NCBI RefSeq assembly: GCF_051020975.1
Contig: NC_135032.1
Location: 13,082,001 to 13,146,000, forward strand
Reading direction: 5' to 3'
Source of the DNA: Osmia lignaria lignaria
Taxonomy: Eukaryota; Arthropoda; Insecta; Hymenoptera; Megachilidae
Length of the DNA: 64,000 nucleotides
Every line of letters begins with the position of its first letter. Position 1 is the stretch's first letter. Under the pieces are notes generated by a model. It was not told the origin of the DNA and did not search any database. It saw only the letters and a program-made list of their open reading frames with translations. Both the position numbers and the translations under genes were made by a program. This document shows positions 1 to 13,100 of the stretch, piece after piece.

Positions 1-771
1 AAGCAATTTTACTGCAATGCCAACATTGTTCAAGAAATTTCAGGCAACAAAGAGCATTGGAAACTCATTTGAGAGTTTGCTCAAAATCACCGTCAAACGC
101 AATTCGGTTTAACGAACAGAAGCTACATGCAAATGGAACGCATGAAGATACGATTAAGAAACAATACGCCTGTAAAATATGTCAGCAGAAATTCGATGTG
201 GTAGTAGCATTAGCGCGTCACGTACGTTCAGAACATTCTCAACGGAAAAAACGTAGATTCAGTAAATTATTGGTAGAATCACCATCCATAGAAGTTGAAG
301 AGAAAGAAGAGTATGTAGAACCAAAAAAAAAACAGTTGACTATGATTAAAAAGATAAAAAGAAAAAGAAGTCAGCGACCTAATTGTACCTGGGAAGTAAA
401 GAAATTAAATTGTTCCGATTGTGGTAGATGGTTTCCAAGTATTGCGTTATTAAGAGCTCATTGTTTGCAGCATGGAACAAAAAAATCTGGTAAATTTTCT
501 CTTTAAAAATTGGTTAGAAGATGATAGATATAATTTATTGCGAATGTAGTGCATTAATTCTTTTTTTACAGATCAACAGATACGTAGATGTCAAGTGTGT
601 AAGAAATTAATACGATCTAGATTGCTGTTTATACAGCACTTAAAAAAACATAGACATTTACAAAAGAATATAAAATCGGTAGCAAATATACAAAAAAAAT
701 TACACACTACCAGGTCAATGACAGGTAAAATTACGACACTCAGAAAACGAGGACGACCACGAAAACTTTGA
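1..771 (+). CDS. C2H2 zinc-finger protein, 3' end (5' truncated by the window)
   Basis: Two exons are visible: 3-489 (frame open to the window edge, so the start is missing) and 572-771, with a GT..AG intron between and stop TGA at 769-771. Seen: at least four Cys2-His2-type fingers. The first is CQHC with a His..Cys ending near base 15-80; then YACKICQQKF..H..H, LNCSDCGRWF..H..H and RRCQVCKKL..H..H. A lysine/arginine-rich linker separates fingers two and three, and the tail ends in KRGRPRKL, which matches an AT-hook core (GRP flanked by basic residues). Family knowledge: such proteins are nuclear DNA-binding regulators. Target and orthologue are not recognisable from this fragment. A polyadenylation signal AATAAA lies at 880-885. 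Confidence 0.8.
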
Positions 772-1476
772 TTCCTTTAGATATCGGCACATAGAATTTC
801 AAATAATCAATTATATGTGGCGAATGTTGTTATTATTTCTTTTAATGTGAGATATGTATAATATGATGTTCATACTTCCAATAAAGATTGGAAATATTTA
901 TGTTTGTTGGAGAAGAGATATCTTTTGCTTTAAAATATATTAGATGCCTAGCTAAATGTATATATTGTTTAGGTATATTGTGTATATTATGTATCAGTTA
1001 CTTTTACATTGTCATATACATTCATAGTTGAAGTAGTACGAAAGATTGACTTTCTCTAATTCATATTTTTTATTTTATCCTGTAATAAAAAGTCCTAGAA
1101 ATTAATTGATTATTTTATTAAAAAGTATATCGTTAATGTTGCATTAACAAATTCTTTAAAAAAACTTAAGCAAGTCAGTCTTTATCCTTAGGTTGAAATA
1201 TTGTACATTAATACCTTTCTCATATATTAATAATGTTATTGATTATTGTAAATAAATAAATTATATTAAAAAGCATTCATACACATTTATGAACCTTTAG
1301 ATGGCGCTGATAGTAATATCGTCTGAGAAAGGCTGTATGTATGTACAATATTTATCAGTGCATGATCAATACTGTAACTTTGATTTTCGTTCTAGCTGTA
1401 TCGTTTGTTTATAACAACTATTCTATCTAAATAAAACAAAAAGAAATGAACGTGTTTTATAATATTATATGTGAAG
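772..1476. other. Intergenic spacer with zinc-finger 3' UTR and next promoter
   Basis: No coding signal. It contains an AATAAA at 880-885 that fits the end of the zinc-finger transcript, and AT-rich sequence with further AATAAA-like words near 1251. A CTCF-like word lies at 1296-1310, about 170 bp before the next start codon. Confidence 0.6.
1296..1310 (+). promoter_or_regulatory. CTCF-like motif upstream of the SANT-like gene
   Basis: The bases TTTAGATGGCGCTGA contain AGATGGCGCT, which matches the core of the published Drosophila CTCF motif (AG[A/G][T/G]GGCGC). A second copy in reverse orientation is at 28005-28014 near another transcription start. A single short match can occur by chance, so binding is inference. 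Confidence 0.3.
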
Positions 1477-2135
1477 ATGGACAATACTAAAAGGAAAAAA
1501 AATTCAAAAACCCAAAAGAAGCAGCAGGATCAGAATAAAGAATTTGAATCAAATATGGAATGGAGTACAAAAGACAAGAAGATATTATTGGAAGCTTTAA
1601 AAAAATATGGATCTGAAGATATTTCAGCTTTATCAAGGATGTTGCCAAACATTTCACCTAAGAATATTAAATCAAAAATTTCTGAATATTCACAAATGGC
1701 AGAAGGTGAGGTTGAATTATTAAACAAATGGTTGAAATGTGGTTTATATGAACCCAGAGATAGTCTCTTACCAGAAGCATTATTATTTATACAATTATTT
1801 GAAGATCACCCACCTCCTTCAGAATCAGGTTATGATTTCAGGTATACATACATATTATATTACTTAATTTTTTGTAATGTATATATAAATATAATAAATA
1901 TATACCTTATAATTCTAGGGCAATATATAATTTTCTTTATCGTTCGTGTGTTGAAGAACCACCATTTTTTGATTTATCATCTAACGATACAGATATTTTA
2001 TATTCTTTGTTATCCAAAATAGAACAAAAATCTTGGCCAAAACATCAAAAACATCTTTGGGAATATGTCGGTAGAATTTATAATAAGAGGAACATTAAAA
2101 GAGTATATCCAGGGAAGAACATACGTTCTTTATAA
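1477..2135 (+). CDS. Small SANT/Myb-like protein, candidate snRNA-activating complex subunit 2 (SNAPC2-like)
   Basis: Two exons, 1477-1841 and 1919-2135, encode 193 aa; the joined length is in frame and ends TAA. The start is the ATG at 1477; there is no nearer in-frame ATG upstream. Seen: a lysine-rich N-terminus, then WSTKDKKILLEALKKYG at about residues 29-45 and a helix pattern ending near residue 75, typical of a SANT/Myb-like fold. The C-terminal half has KSWPKHQKHLWEYVGRIY. Family knowledge: human SNAPC2 also starts with a W-S-x-[KR]-[ED]-K SANT-like segment and serves snRNA gene transcription. The match is short and the family diverges fast, so the name is tentative. It could instead be another SANT-domain chromatin protein. 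Confidence 0.6.
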
Positions 2136-3029
2136 CATTATAAGTTTAGTTAATGTCAATGATTTTGAGGTCAACAACTTCTAATTACAAACATTGAAAA
2201 AGGTATACCCAGAAAAGAATATGTATTCCTTACAATATTACAATGTTAGTTCTTTTTATATTATTATGTACATATCAGTAAATTTTATTTTAACAAAAAT
2301 GATTGTACAGAAGTCTGATTATAGGTTCAAAATTATTTTGCAAGACTGAGATGTATTTTGTTAAAAATATTTTATATAAAAAGTTATCTTATATGTAAAA
2401 TAAAGTAATAAAATGAGTATTTACAACAAACAGTTTATAATACACTGATATACTCTACATAACTGAAATAATATATATTTATTTTTACATAACATATGTT
2501 CGTGTACACGTAAAATAAAAAGGGCTATATCATGTTCGTTTTTATAAAAAATTAATTATTATTTAATGTGTTTATTACTAGTAGTTTTGAAAATATAGAT
2601 TATACATATAAACTGTATGAACACAAACTATAATGTTTGGTAGTATCATGTATTAAATGCAGAGTAAGAGCAAGCACAGTATTCAAATAAATACACAGTA
2701 CTAATGTACCCAGTATCCATTTGCTTTAGTAAACATTCACTTTAAGCCATAACTCAGGAGTACATTAGTTTACAACATATTCGTTTATTTACGCTTTTTA
2801 AAGCGTATAACAAATTCATACATATGTATGTCCATATGTGCATATAAATGAAAATTTACTTTTTTCTTTACATACATATTTCTTAAAATAAAAAGGTAGA
2901 GCTAAAAAAAATAATTTTTTTTAATAACCCTTGTATTAGTTCATACGAATTCAGAATCTATAAGACGCAAAGGATCTTATAATTTAGATCTTAAACTTTA
3001 ATACAAATTTGCTAATTAATAAATAACAA
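2136..3029. other. Convergent intergenic region
   Basis: Very AT-rich, with several AATAAA/AATAAAA words (for example near 2400-2410 and 2510-2520). It separates the plus-strand SANT-like gene from the minus-strand ARFGAP1 stop. It probably holds the 3' UTRs of both. No other structure seen. Confidence 0.55.
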
Positions 3030-4960
3030 TTAATTTTTCAGTATTTCCCATGCATCATCTTCTAACTTCGAATCCCAATTGGATGGACTATTATCCGTGC
3101 CAAAATTGATCAGATCTCCTTCTTTAACTTTACTTCTTGGTTTTCTTGAAACTGATTTAGAGTCCACTGTTTCACTAACATTTTGCTTTGTATCATTACC
3201 CCAATCCCATTCACAGTTGGAAGAATTTGCAGTTGATATATTGGTTCTAAAATTTAATAAATTTATATTTTATATTAAAATTTTCTAACTACTTCCACAT
3301 GTCTGTAAATTTAATTTAATTAAGCAGAAATGTTAGAATGAATTTTTCACATTTAATTATCTTACTTTGACTGTGATGTTTTCATTAAAGATGTTTTCTC
3401 AGTGGAATAAGGTAGAGCTACATCATAATTTTGGTAAATAGTAGAACTCTGATAATTTTCTGTCGAATTATACTGATTTTGTTCAAGTGAATTTTTTCCT
3501 CCAATATCACCCCATCCTCTTCTTCCTAAATCTCCAACCTACATTAAGTCACGAATAGAAGTAAATTATTCATTAATTATTTAAAAACGCGTCTAGCAAT
3601 TCTACACTTAAAATTTAAATGTAGAATGCAATATTAATGAAAAATCAAAGCATTTAATAGATATATAAAAAAAAAAAACAATTTTAATATTTAGCTAATC
3701 TACCTTTGCAGCTAAACTATTAACATGAGCTCCAACATCTTCCAATAAAGTACCATCACGAACCTAGTAAAAACAAAATAAAACGAACCAAAAAATAAAA
3801 ATATAACTAAAATGTACCACTCTTTACAAATGTATAAGGCAAAATATAAGGTATAACTTAATAAAGTTATCTTCATGTTTTTTCTTCTACCTTTTGTGAA
3901 GCTAATTCTCCAATTTTCATAGCATTTTCTGTAGCTTTACTTGCTATTTTTGATGCAGAGGAAGAAAATATTGACCATCCCTAAAAATGTATAAATTTAT
4001 GTGTATATATATATATATAATATAATTCAAATTAATATGTGATTATTTTTCAGTATCTTACACTTGCTAAAGAAGAAACTGCAGTGTCAAAAAACTCCTG
4101 TGATGAACTTCTAGGTGGTGGATCCATTTGATAACCAAATCCTCCATATTTACCACCTTGGCTAGGTGGAATATTACTGTAAAAATACAAATGAGCTTAT
4201 ACATTTATTTATATTATTTCTATTTGAGACAATACATTTATATGAAAATTAATATTTACTCAGGGCGATTAGCATTTTCAGTCTGTTTTCTGGCAAAGAA
4301 GGCTTCTGTTTGTGATTTACAAGTACTTGAAGTAAAATTCTGATAAGAACTTGATATATCACTCTGATATGATGAATTGTCTTGTTGATTCTCCCAATAC
4401 ATTGAAGGTTGAAAATCTTTCGCTGTAGAAGTATTAGGAGTCCAACTTTCTCCACGAGCTAATGTTGCAATCTAATTATTCATATAAAATATATTTGAAT
4501 GTTTGAAACAATAAAATGCAATACAGATATATATACAAGTTTACCCTATCTCTATATAATGCTGCTGCTTTTGTATTATACTTTTGTGTTATTGACATAT
4601 TATCATCCCAGTCTGGTTGTGATTCAAAAAATTCACGAGCATCTTTATTACCGCCAACTTTCATTTTCTCTAATTCTAAGTCTTTCCATTTATCCATGGA
4701 AATAGATCGAACAAATGATAAATGAACACCAAGTCCTCTGTGTTTCCCAGAACACTCTAGACAAATCCATATACCATAGGTAACAGAAACCCATTGAGGA
4801 TTGTGAGTACCACATTCAAAACATCTCTGTAAAATAATGAAATATAATGATATTAACATATGGAACAGTATTTTAACAAAAAACTAAATGAATACATTAC
4901 ATTATTTTCATCTTTAGGTTTAAGTTCATTCAAAGCTCTCCGAGTACGAGGGCTGGCCAT
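3030..4960 (-). CDS. ARFGAP1: ADP-ribosylation factor GTPase-activating protein 1
   Basis: Eight exons on the minus strand (4901-4960, 4545-4826, 4260-4471, 4062-4176, 3891-3980, 3704-3763, 3366-3538, 3030-3246) sum to 1209 nt, 402 aa. Seen: the ArfGAP zinc finger with C22-x2-C25-x16-C42-x2-C45, followed by the arginine finger R50 in KHRGLG. Near residues 215-250, FFDTAVSSLASGWSIFSSSA followed by SKIASKA is a Ser/Thr-rich amphipathic helix of the ALPS kind that senses curved membranes. The C-terminus has Trp-containing acidic motifs (CEWDWG; DDAWEIL at the end). Known role: it stimulates GTP hydrolysis on Arf1 at the Golgi, driving COPI coat release. Its start lies about 940 bp from the divergent eIF1 start. 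Complete, with no missing key residue. Confidence 0.93.
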
Positions 4961-5901
4961 AATTTAATACAGTTAAATTTAAATTAAATGGAACCTAATA
5001 TTTAATTTTTGTATTAAAAATCCAACATGATACACTTGTCAGTTTCTTCATAAAAATTTGTCTCAACTTATCATAGATAATAACAAAATTGAAGCAATCA
5101 ACTTTGATAGAGATTAATTTTTTAATATTTATTTTAAATTCTATAAGTAAAGTAATAAATGTATAATATACAACCAAATTGAATGCAGTATTATTGAGTC
5201 TAAAGAAACGACCATTTCATTGGTTATTTCGTTTCATACAATGTATTAGAACCATCAAGTATGGTACAAATAACTGGAAGATCAAGCATGAATGTTTCTG
5301 AAATCTACCACTATAGCGTGCTATATGCTAATCATAATTTTATGATTGTGTAATACATATACATATTTATATAAATAATACATATTGACATATGTATGTA
5401 CATATAAAGGAACAGATAAATTGCAAATATATATGCTTACATATACTTGCTTGCTTTTATTTTACATAAAATAAAATCATTTTAGCATACAAGGTATACA
5501 AAAGTATATGAAAGCTGAAGAGTATTAAATAACTGGAAAGTAGTATTCATTTTATTTCAAAAGTGTACATGAATAAGCATTTTTATAAGCTGCTAAAATC
5601 ATAAAAACTAATGGCTTAAAATTGTGTATTAAGTTAATGTATCATTACCAATCAAATATCGTAACATTCGATACGTGTAAACGCAGCTTGTGCAATTAGT
5701 ACTGCGCATGTGCAACCCCACCCACTGTTCATGACAAATGCAACTTTTACTTCCGGTTGAGTTCAGCCTCTGCATAAGGTTTTTTGGATTTACCAGTATT
5801 CTTGCGTGGTGCTTCTGTTATCCTACTTCATCCGTGATTTTTCTCAGCTGCCTTTGCACTTTGCAATTCTATATCTTCCAGGGATATATTTTGTTTGTCG
5901 T
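4961..5901. promoter_or_regulatory. Divergent promoter region between ARFGAP1 and eIF1
   Basis: The two start codons face away from each other. The left part is AT-rich with TA-rich runs near 5340-5410. From about 5640 the base composition rises and the sequence TGCGCATGTGCA at 5703-5714 is one base off the palindromic NRF-1 consensus. The eIF1 5' UTR probably begins shortly after. Assignment as a shared promoter is inferred from the layout. Confidence 0.45.
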
Positions 5902-7206
5902 ATGTCCATCCAGAATCTCAACACATTCGGTTAGTATTGTATTTTCTATTTTCCAATTGATCATATTCTCGCAGATAGTTTTATCAAAATGGCGATGGCG
6001 TCTTTCGCTTGCATCATAGTACGCAATTAAAATTTCGCATCGTTTTTGTGTTTTTTATTAAGTTATAATTTATTTTAGGAGAAAATCTACAAGAGGATCA
6101 CAAAATTGCATAAGTTTGAATATTATGTAAATTATATGGTTTTTTTTCAGACCCCTTTGCAGATGCAATCAAGGGTTCAGATGATGATGTCCAAGACGGT
6201 CTTGTGCATATAAGGATCCAACAACGAAATGGTCGCAAGACCTTAACAACAGTGCAAGGACTTTCATCTGAATATGACTTGAAGAAAATAGTGAGAGCAT
6301 GTAAAAAGGTAATAAAGTTGTGATTGTTTTACGAATTTTGAACGTTGAATATTTTGTCAGTGTCAGATACAATCTAAAAATAGAACTGATGCAAACAACT
6401 ACCTAGCATAAAACATAATTTACTACACAACTAAAGATGTGTTTTATTTTGTATTAATAGTACATAATATTTTTTAAACAAATTTAATTAACGTGGTTTA
6501 ATTTTTCGGACAATATTTTTACATTTTTCAAAAATATGGTATTTGACATACTTAATTGAATACAAATAAAATCTCGCGATTCTTGTATTTTAACCATATA
6601 ATTTTGTATATAATCGTTTACGAGATTAATGAAATTTAGTATTTTTTATTTAAAAATTGCTAGTGTCACGTTTTTCTACGTGCATGTGTGCGCACGCGCG
6701 CGTATGTTATGCCATACATGATCGTGTATATATATAAATATTTATATGTAACATATATTTTATTAAAATAGTGTCTAAAGAACAAATTAATTGTAGTTTC
6801 TTTACTTTTAATTTTATTGCAACAAATTTTACAAAAGAGGGGTTCACACAAATCTTTATTAAAATATAAATATTTTTTATTACATAAAGTTTATTAAGTT
6901 TCTTTACTTTTACTAATGAAACAATATTACAAATAATTATTAACGTAAACGTCGGTTTATTAAATTGGAATATTATCGCTTAAATAATTATCTTAACAAG
7001 TTAATTAAAAGATAAATAATGAAAACAAAGTGAATAATACAAGACAATTTAATTTCTAGGAGTTTGCCTGCAATGGGACAGTAATCGAGCACCCAGAGTA
7101 CGGGGAGGTGTTGCAGCTGCAGGGGGATCAGCGAGAAAATATATGTCAGTGGCTAACAAAGTCAGGTCTGGCCAAACCTGACCAACTAAAAGTCCATGGT
7201 TTTTAA
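5902..7206 (+). CDS. eIF1: Eukaryotic translation initiation factor 1 (SUI1)
   Basis: Three exons, 5902-5929, 6151-6308 and 7060-7206, encode 110 aa; vertebrate eIF1 is 113. The first exon gives only MSIQNLNTF plus one base, and the join produces DPFADAIKG, the family's N-terminal sequence. The SUI1 domain runs from about residue 28 to the end, with VHIRIQQRNGRKTLTTVQGL, then the Cys-Asn-Gly-Thr segment and a terminal DQLKVHGF. Known role: it binds the 40S subunit near the P site and enforces correct start-codon choice. The first intron carries an AAAATGGCG word near 5985-5993, a YY1/Pho-like site often found downstream of the start of housekeeping genes. The 750-bp second intron has a short GC-alternating tract near 6688-6702 and nothing else notable. 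Confidence 0.96.
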
Positions 7207-8559
7207 CCAGCAAACACCCATGCCACTATCTAAGAACACTCCACCTTCATCAACACCTTATCATCTTAAATTATCTGTATCAGTCACTAATACTTGTTGA
7301 TACATCGTGAGATATCCTATTATATACACATATATATTTCAATAAAAAATATATAACAGTAACGATATAGGCACAATATTCTAATCAGACATTTGTAAGA
7401 TTGTAGGAAGCAATATTTTGCAGCCTTATGATAGATAATTCACTAAACTCATCACGTTTTAAAGTAGTAGTGATAATTAATTAGTAATTTGAGAAAATAC
7501 TTATACAAGGAATAGATACAAATAGTAACGGATGGCTCTTCTTTTTTGGATTAGGTAGTATGTATCTCGGCGCTATAGACGTGTTCAGAGAAAGATCGAA
7601 AAGAATTATTTTAGACTCCAGATTTGATTTATTGTGTGTAATGCTGAATGCTTTGTTTTGTTTATATAGTAAGGTAATGGGCCTGGTTCTATATTGTCAT
7701 TTCCAAGTTTTGTGCCTTTGATTCCACATTGATTGTATTATTTATTGAAAGAATCATGTTTTATTGTAATGGATTTATTTTGAGGGAGAATTGCCAATTT
7801 TTTCCTTTTTAAAGCAGTATTGATAACAGATCAATCGTTTTCGATAAAATGTGGTTGTTCTAAATAAATGGTAATTCACCAATATTCTGATTTATTTTTT
7901 CTACTACCTTTCCATATAATAATATTGAAAAAGTAAGAAAGCACAGGATTTAATGTACATATGTTACACGTAAAAGCTTACAGTTATAAACTAACAAATT
8001 TTTATGAAATGATAATAGTATATATATTTAGTTAAGTATTTGAACTTGGATACATTGTGCTAACAATAGTTTTTTAAAACAATGAACATATTACTGGTTT
8101 TCATACTTGCGTATATTTGTAAATAACAATTTATTAGTGTCGAGGTATATTGTTTACGTTATAATAAATATTAGTAATTTAAATGATCGCTTTATTAGCG
8201 ATATGAACATTGTAAAACTTGTATATCTATATTTTGTATTTTATGTATTTACATATATGTATAAATAGATCTTTGTTCATTACATATGAATACGTTCATC
8301 ACTTCTATAGTAGATTCGAATTAAATTTTATAAAAATGTGTATTATTTTAGAAATGATCATTAATAAAGTATAAAATTATTAGATTTATTTTACGAGATA
8401 AAAGTACGATATAAATATGTGTGTATATAATACTATGTTGATAGAAAATTCTAAAGAATTTTAATGAAACGAATACTCTGAATATATTTAAAAATTTAAA
8501 CTTACCGGGTATGAGTCGTGGTAATTTAACCACCAGATATCACTATAGTCGGGCTACAT
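7207..8559. other. eIF1 3' UTR and intergenic DNA
   Basis: The likely eIF1 polyadenylation signal is AATAAA at 7863-7868, giving a 3' UTR of roughly 670 bases; an earlier CAATAAAAAA word sits near 7340. The rest is AT-rich with no coding signal. Confidence 0.5.
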
Positions 8560-8659
8560 ACTTACGACCCACAATGCATCGAGCTACGGCATGTGCCTTT
8601 CTGTGTCGGCCATTTTGTAGTTTCCTTGAGAAATTGTGTTGAGTTGATTCATCTTCTTG
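8560..8659 (+). other. Probable 5' UTR first exon of larp4B
   Basis: This GC-richer stretch ends in a strong donor (CTTG|GTAAGAAT) at 8659 and includes a YY1-like GGCCATTTTG near 8608-8617. Joined to the acceptor at 10108 it contributes no in-frame ATG to the larp4B frame, so it would be untranslated. It contains a short upstream ORF starting ATGCATCGAGC near 8575. The transcription start is not visible; the left end is approximate. Confidence 0.4.
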
Positions 8660-9463
8660 GTAAGAATTTTATACAATTCTACAACGGCGCGACTCACATT
8701 GATCCAAATGATGTAGAGGATTGAGGGCAGATGCTTATGGCTAACTATTCATAGCTTGAGAACGAGGAATAAGATTGAGTTTTTTGCGCACAACCGTGTG
8801 CGCTCACGGTACTTACACCCGAAGAACGAGCCAGTAAACGAAGCTGCCGAGAACACCTATTGATAAAGGCACATGGAATCCGGGATTGTTTCGGGATGAA
8901 TGGTGATTTCGGTAACGATATACGATACGCATAAGTGTACTGTCCAAGTGGTTGTCACCATATCTGCGTGCGTGAACGTGTTGGCCCGGCCAACGTCTCG
9001 CTCTATATTTGGCTAATCGCATCCAACATATTGCATATCTTGCCTTTTCAAAATTTTTACTTTTCATGCCGTAACCTTTCCCAAAGAACTATATCAGAAG
9101 GATACAATGTGACGTTTAAGTGTGAATGCTTGACGATTGCACATTGATACTGAACGAGAGCAAATCTTAGCATGTGGCACGGTTTGTACGATCAACATTC
9201 AGTTTTAATTTTAAGCAGAATCAATGAAATACTTAACTTTTCATTGTGATTTAATGTTCTTCCCCGTTCTTGCGTGTTTTACATAGAAAATTGAAAAGCA
9301 GTGTTACTTGAAACATCTATTTTATGGGGATATAAAAAAATCTGGAACTTTATTTTTGTATTCATTATTCTTTCATAGTTTACGGAAATTTTCATGTAAA
9401 TAAATTTTATATAATTTAAATACGCGTACATATATATGCATTGAGCACGCACATATACATTCG

Positions 9464-9545
9464 AACGCGCGCGCGCACGCACCCATACACATCGTGCATA
9501 CGGCATACGGCTATGTATTATTGAACATGAACACGCGCGCGCGCA
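9464..9545. repeat. Alternating CG/CA tracts in larp4B intron 1
   Basis: Two tracts of alternating purine-pyrimidine bases (CGCGCGCGCACGCAC near 9466-9482 and CACGCGCGCGCGCATC near 9531-9546) are separated by CA-rich sequence. Such tracts can adopt Z-DNA form. They are unusually CpG-rich for this AT-rich locus. Confidence 0.6.
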
Positions 9546-10118
9546 TCATACGTGCGACACATACCATGCAGAACTGGCGTGTGTACGTACATGTTCTCTA
9601 TGATGTGTGTATGAGTAAATATATATAGACACTACAAATGTATTACATCAGACTGATATTTTGCATAGTACATATTGTTAATAATATTTCTACAAAATAT
9701 ATTCACAGTAAAACTTTATAATATTCAAAGTTTTACATTTATATTTACATTTTAAAGTTAAATAGTTTATAAAAACTATTGCATATTGCATTTGAAGGCG
9801 ATAAATTTATAAGACTTATGCATTATCCCAATTAACAAAATGATATAATGCATTTTTATTTAATGACATAAAGAGCAATTCTGATTTTGTGATCAGTCAC
9901 TATTGAATGTGATTTTATTGTTATTACATTTATTGTAATTTTGAAAGTTAACATTTTATAAATATAATAGAGTTTCTAACATCTATAGTTATATATTACA
10001 TGTTTTAACATGTAAGTACAATATGTATTGGATATTAGCTGCCTTTGTAAGGTATTTGTATAGTATAAAGAATTCTTGTTATTAACATCATTTTGTATTC
10101 TTTTTAGGGTACGTGTAC

Positions 10119-13100
10119 ATGAATGGGGACATTGGGAAGCTCCCACCAGGGGCGGTGTATCCAGCCACCCCTGAACCTTTGGGTTCTGTTGGGGGTGCAA
10201 TTGGAAGTACTGCATCCAATTTGGAATATAACATCATGAACGGCGTTCCAAGTGGAAATGAATTGATATTGGAGGCGAGTGTTGGTAATCTAGAGCCTTC
10301 ACCACAGCATGCTATAGGTATAGGAGGTGCTGCAGGTTATGGACCAGTGGATGTTGCTGCTTTAGGTGATGTGCCAAATCAACCTGCTCCAATGGCTGAT
10401 TTATCTACTCCTGGTATACCTTTGGAACAACTTAAACAGATGCTCTCTTCGCAACTTGAATATTATTTCTCCAGGTAAAATATTGTAATAAAATTGCTGT
10501 TTATGTTTTCATTTTAATAAATAGATTTATGTTCCATTACATTATATATTCTTTTATTTTAGAGAAAATTTAGCCAACGATACATATTTATTATCACAAA
10601 TGGATAATGATCAATATGTACCAATATGGACAGTAGCAAATTTTAATCAAGTTAAGAAATTAACAAAGGATATAAAACTTATAACGGAAGTTCTGAGGGA
10701 ATCTCCGAATGTGCAAGTTGACGAAGAAGGGCAAAAAGTAAGACCTAATCATAAACGATGTATTGTAATTCTTCGCGAAATACCAGATAACACGCCGCTG
10801 GAAGATGTGAAGGTGAGAAAAAATACAATACTAACACATGGATATAAAATACCAGTCAAGTATTATAATTACAATAATCTTCTTTTATTTATTTGACGTG
10901 AAATGAATGGAACTTTTTTATTATAGAATTTATTTTCTGGAGAAGGATGTCCAAGGTTCATTTCATGTGAATTTGCCCATAATAGTTCTTGGTATGTAAC
11001 ATTTGAATCTGATGACGATGCTCAAAAGGCCTATAGGTTTTTACGTGAAGAAGTTCGGGAGTTTCAGGTAATGTTTTGCTCTTAAGAAATGTTTTATTAA
11101 CGAAAATTTAGAACTAAGTAGAAATTATATTTTGAAACACTTTATTTAATTATTAGTATGATTACTATTATTTATATTGAGATTTCAAATAATTTATATC
11201 TGGTAACATGTGATATTAGTATTTTATTATTCATAATTTAGGGAAAGCCAATAATGGCAAGAATTAAAGCTAAACCAATGAATAGGCTACCGATACCAGC
11301 AGTTGCTGGTGTAAGTGGTATTAAAAATGGTTATAGAACACCACCGCCACCGCCTGTCTATGATCCAAATAGTTATACAGCTGGGCAGCAACGCTTCCTT
11401 TATACAAATGGTACTACTATGCCACAAACTACTATGCCGCCATATGCCAATCAGGTTCATGTATATGTAAGTAATATTTTTTCTTTTTCTTTTGTAATGA
11501 AATAAAATAAATTTATTAGTTTGAAATAATTTTATAGCATCAGCCATTTTATCCTGCTGGAATGATGCCTTGGGGACCTGCAAGTCCTGCTTATTTTGAT
11601 ATGTCAAGTGTTTTCACAATGAATGGTATTACAGCACATAACACATTCAAACCACATAATACGAGATACAATCCGCGTCACAGGTATACAATTAAGATTA
11701 ATAATTATTTTCAATGATATAGAACTATATTCAATTTCTTATCATAGAAGTTGTATACATACGTGTATATGTCATATAGAAATAAACAAAGAAATGGGTC
11801 CGAAAGATCAGGCTTAATGGATGGCGGAGGCAACATGGTATCGATGGGACGAACCTCACACCCGCCTATAAGCGGACCACCAATATCTTTAGGAGCAACA
11901 GTTCCGACCTTTACTTCGAGCTTGCCTACGGTGAAGCCAACCTCTTCTTCCTATCAAACCGGCACAAAGTTCCATTCCTCGCATACAACCGTAGCACCTG
12001 GAGAGGCCCAGTACAATAACAGCCACTCTAAAGGATCCCAGGAAAGTGACGCTCAAACTGTGGATTCTGGAGTTCAGTTTCCGCGTCATCGTATGCATCG
12101 TAGGATCAAAGATCAAGAGTCATTGTCAAAGGCTAACAATAGCCCTTTACCATCGATCAGGGAATCAACCCCGGCCAGTAATAATAACACACAATGTAAC
12201 CGAGGGGCACAATTCGATTTGGAAGCTTCTGCTTTCCCTCCTCTTCCTGGCCTAGATGCAGATATTGCAAAATCCCATAATGCTTCAGTAGAGACTGTTG
12301 GTACCGATTGTACGCAATCACAGAATAGGCTTTCAGATGTAGTTAAGGGTACTGCAAAATTGAAAAGCGTTAAAGAAAAAGAATCTGCAGGAACTTCGCA
12401 ACAATATAATCAACAACAACAACAACAACAACAACAACAACCAACAAGTAATAGCAGTAGGTCTGCGAGTCCAGGATCGAGTGCTGGTGGTCATGCTGGC
12501 TCGTTAGAGGCTCCAACTGGTTCTGGCAGTACATCAGCTACTCCCGTTGCATCTACAAATGTCAGCTCTAATGCTTCTGTTAGCAACAATGACTCCACAG
12601 ACATCGCTCTCAGCACCATCACCCTCACTCCCCCGTCATCTCCTGATAAGTGAGTGTGCTTTCTTCTTATACGTACATACACAAATACATACATTCATTC
12701 ATATATTCAAACGTACATGCGTACATAACGCGTGCGCGCTTATACACACAAATACAACAGAATGATTTATGTTCAGGCAGTCATATGAAGCCTGAAAAGA
12801 TTGCTAAGCTGTGTTTGATAGTGTTGGCTGCATTATATGCGTGCTATGCTCTGTATGGTGGATGTATATTAGTGAAATTCGTATAGTCCACCTATATTTT
12901 TATATCATCTATAAGTAGGAAAGGGAAAGTAGTTTTCCATGGTAGTTTATTAGGTACAGATTATTGTTCTTTTAGGTATGGTATTATAGTAATGTTAAAG
13001 TTTATGCTTATTCGCTAATTCATAAATAGAATTAATGAAAATAATAAAGTAGTTGAACGGCTAAAACAAATAAAAATAATAAATGTTAAAATATATATTT

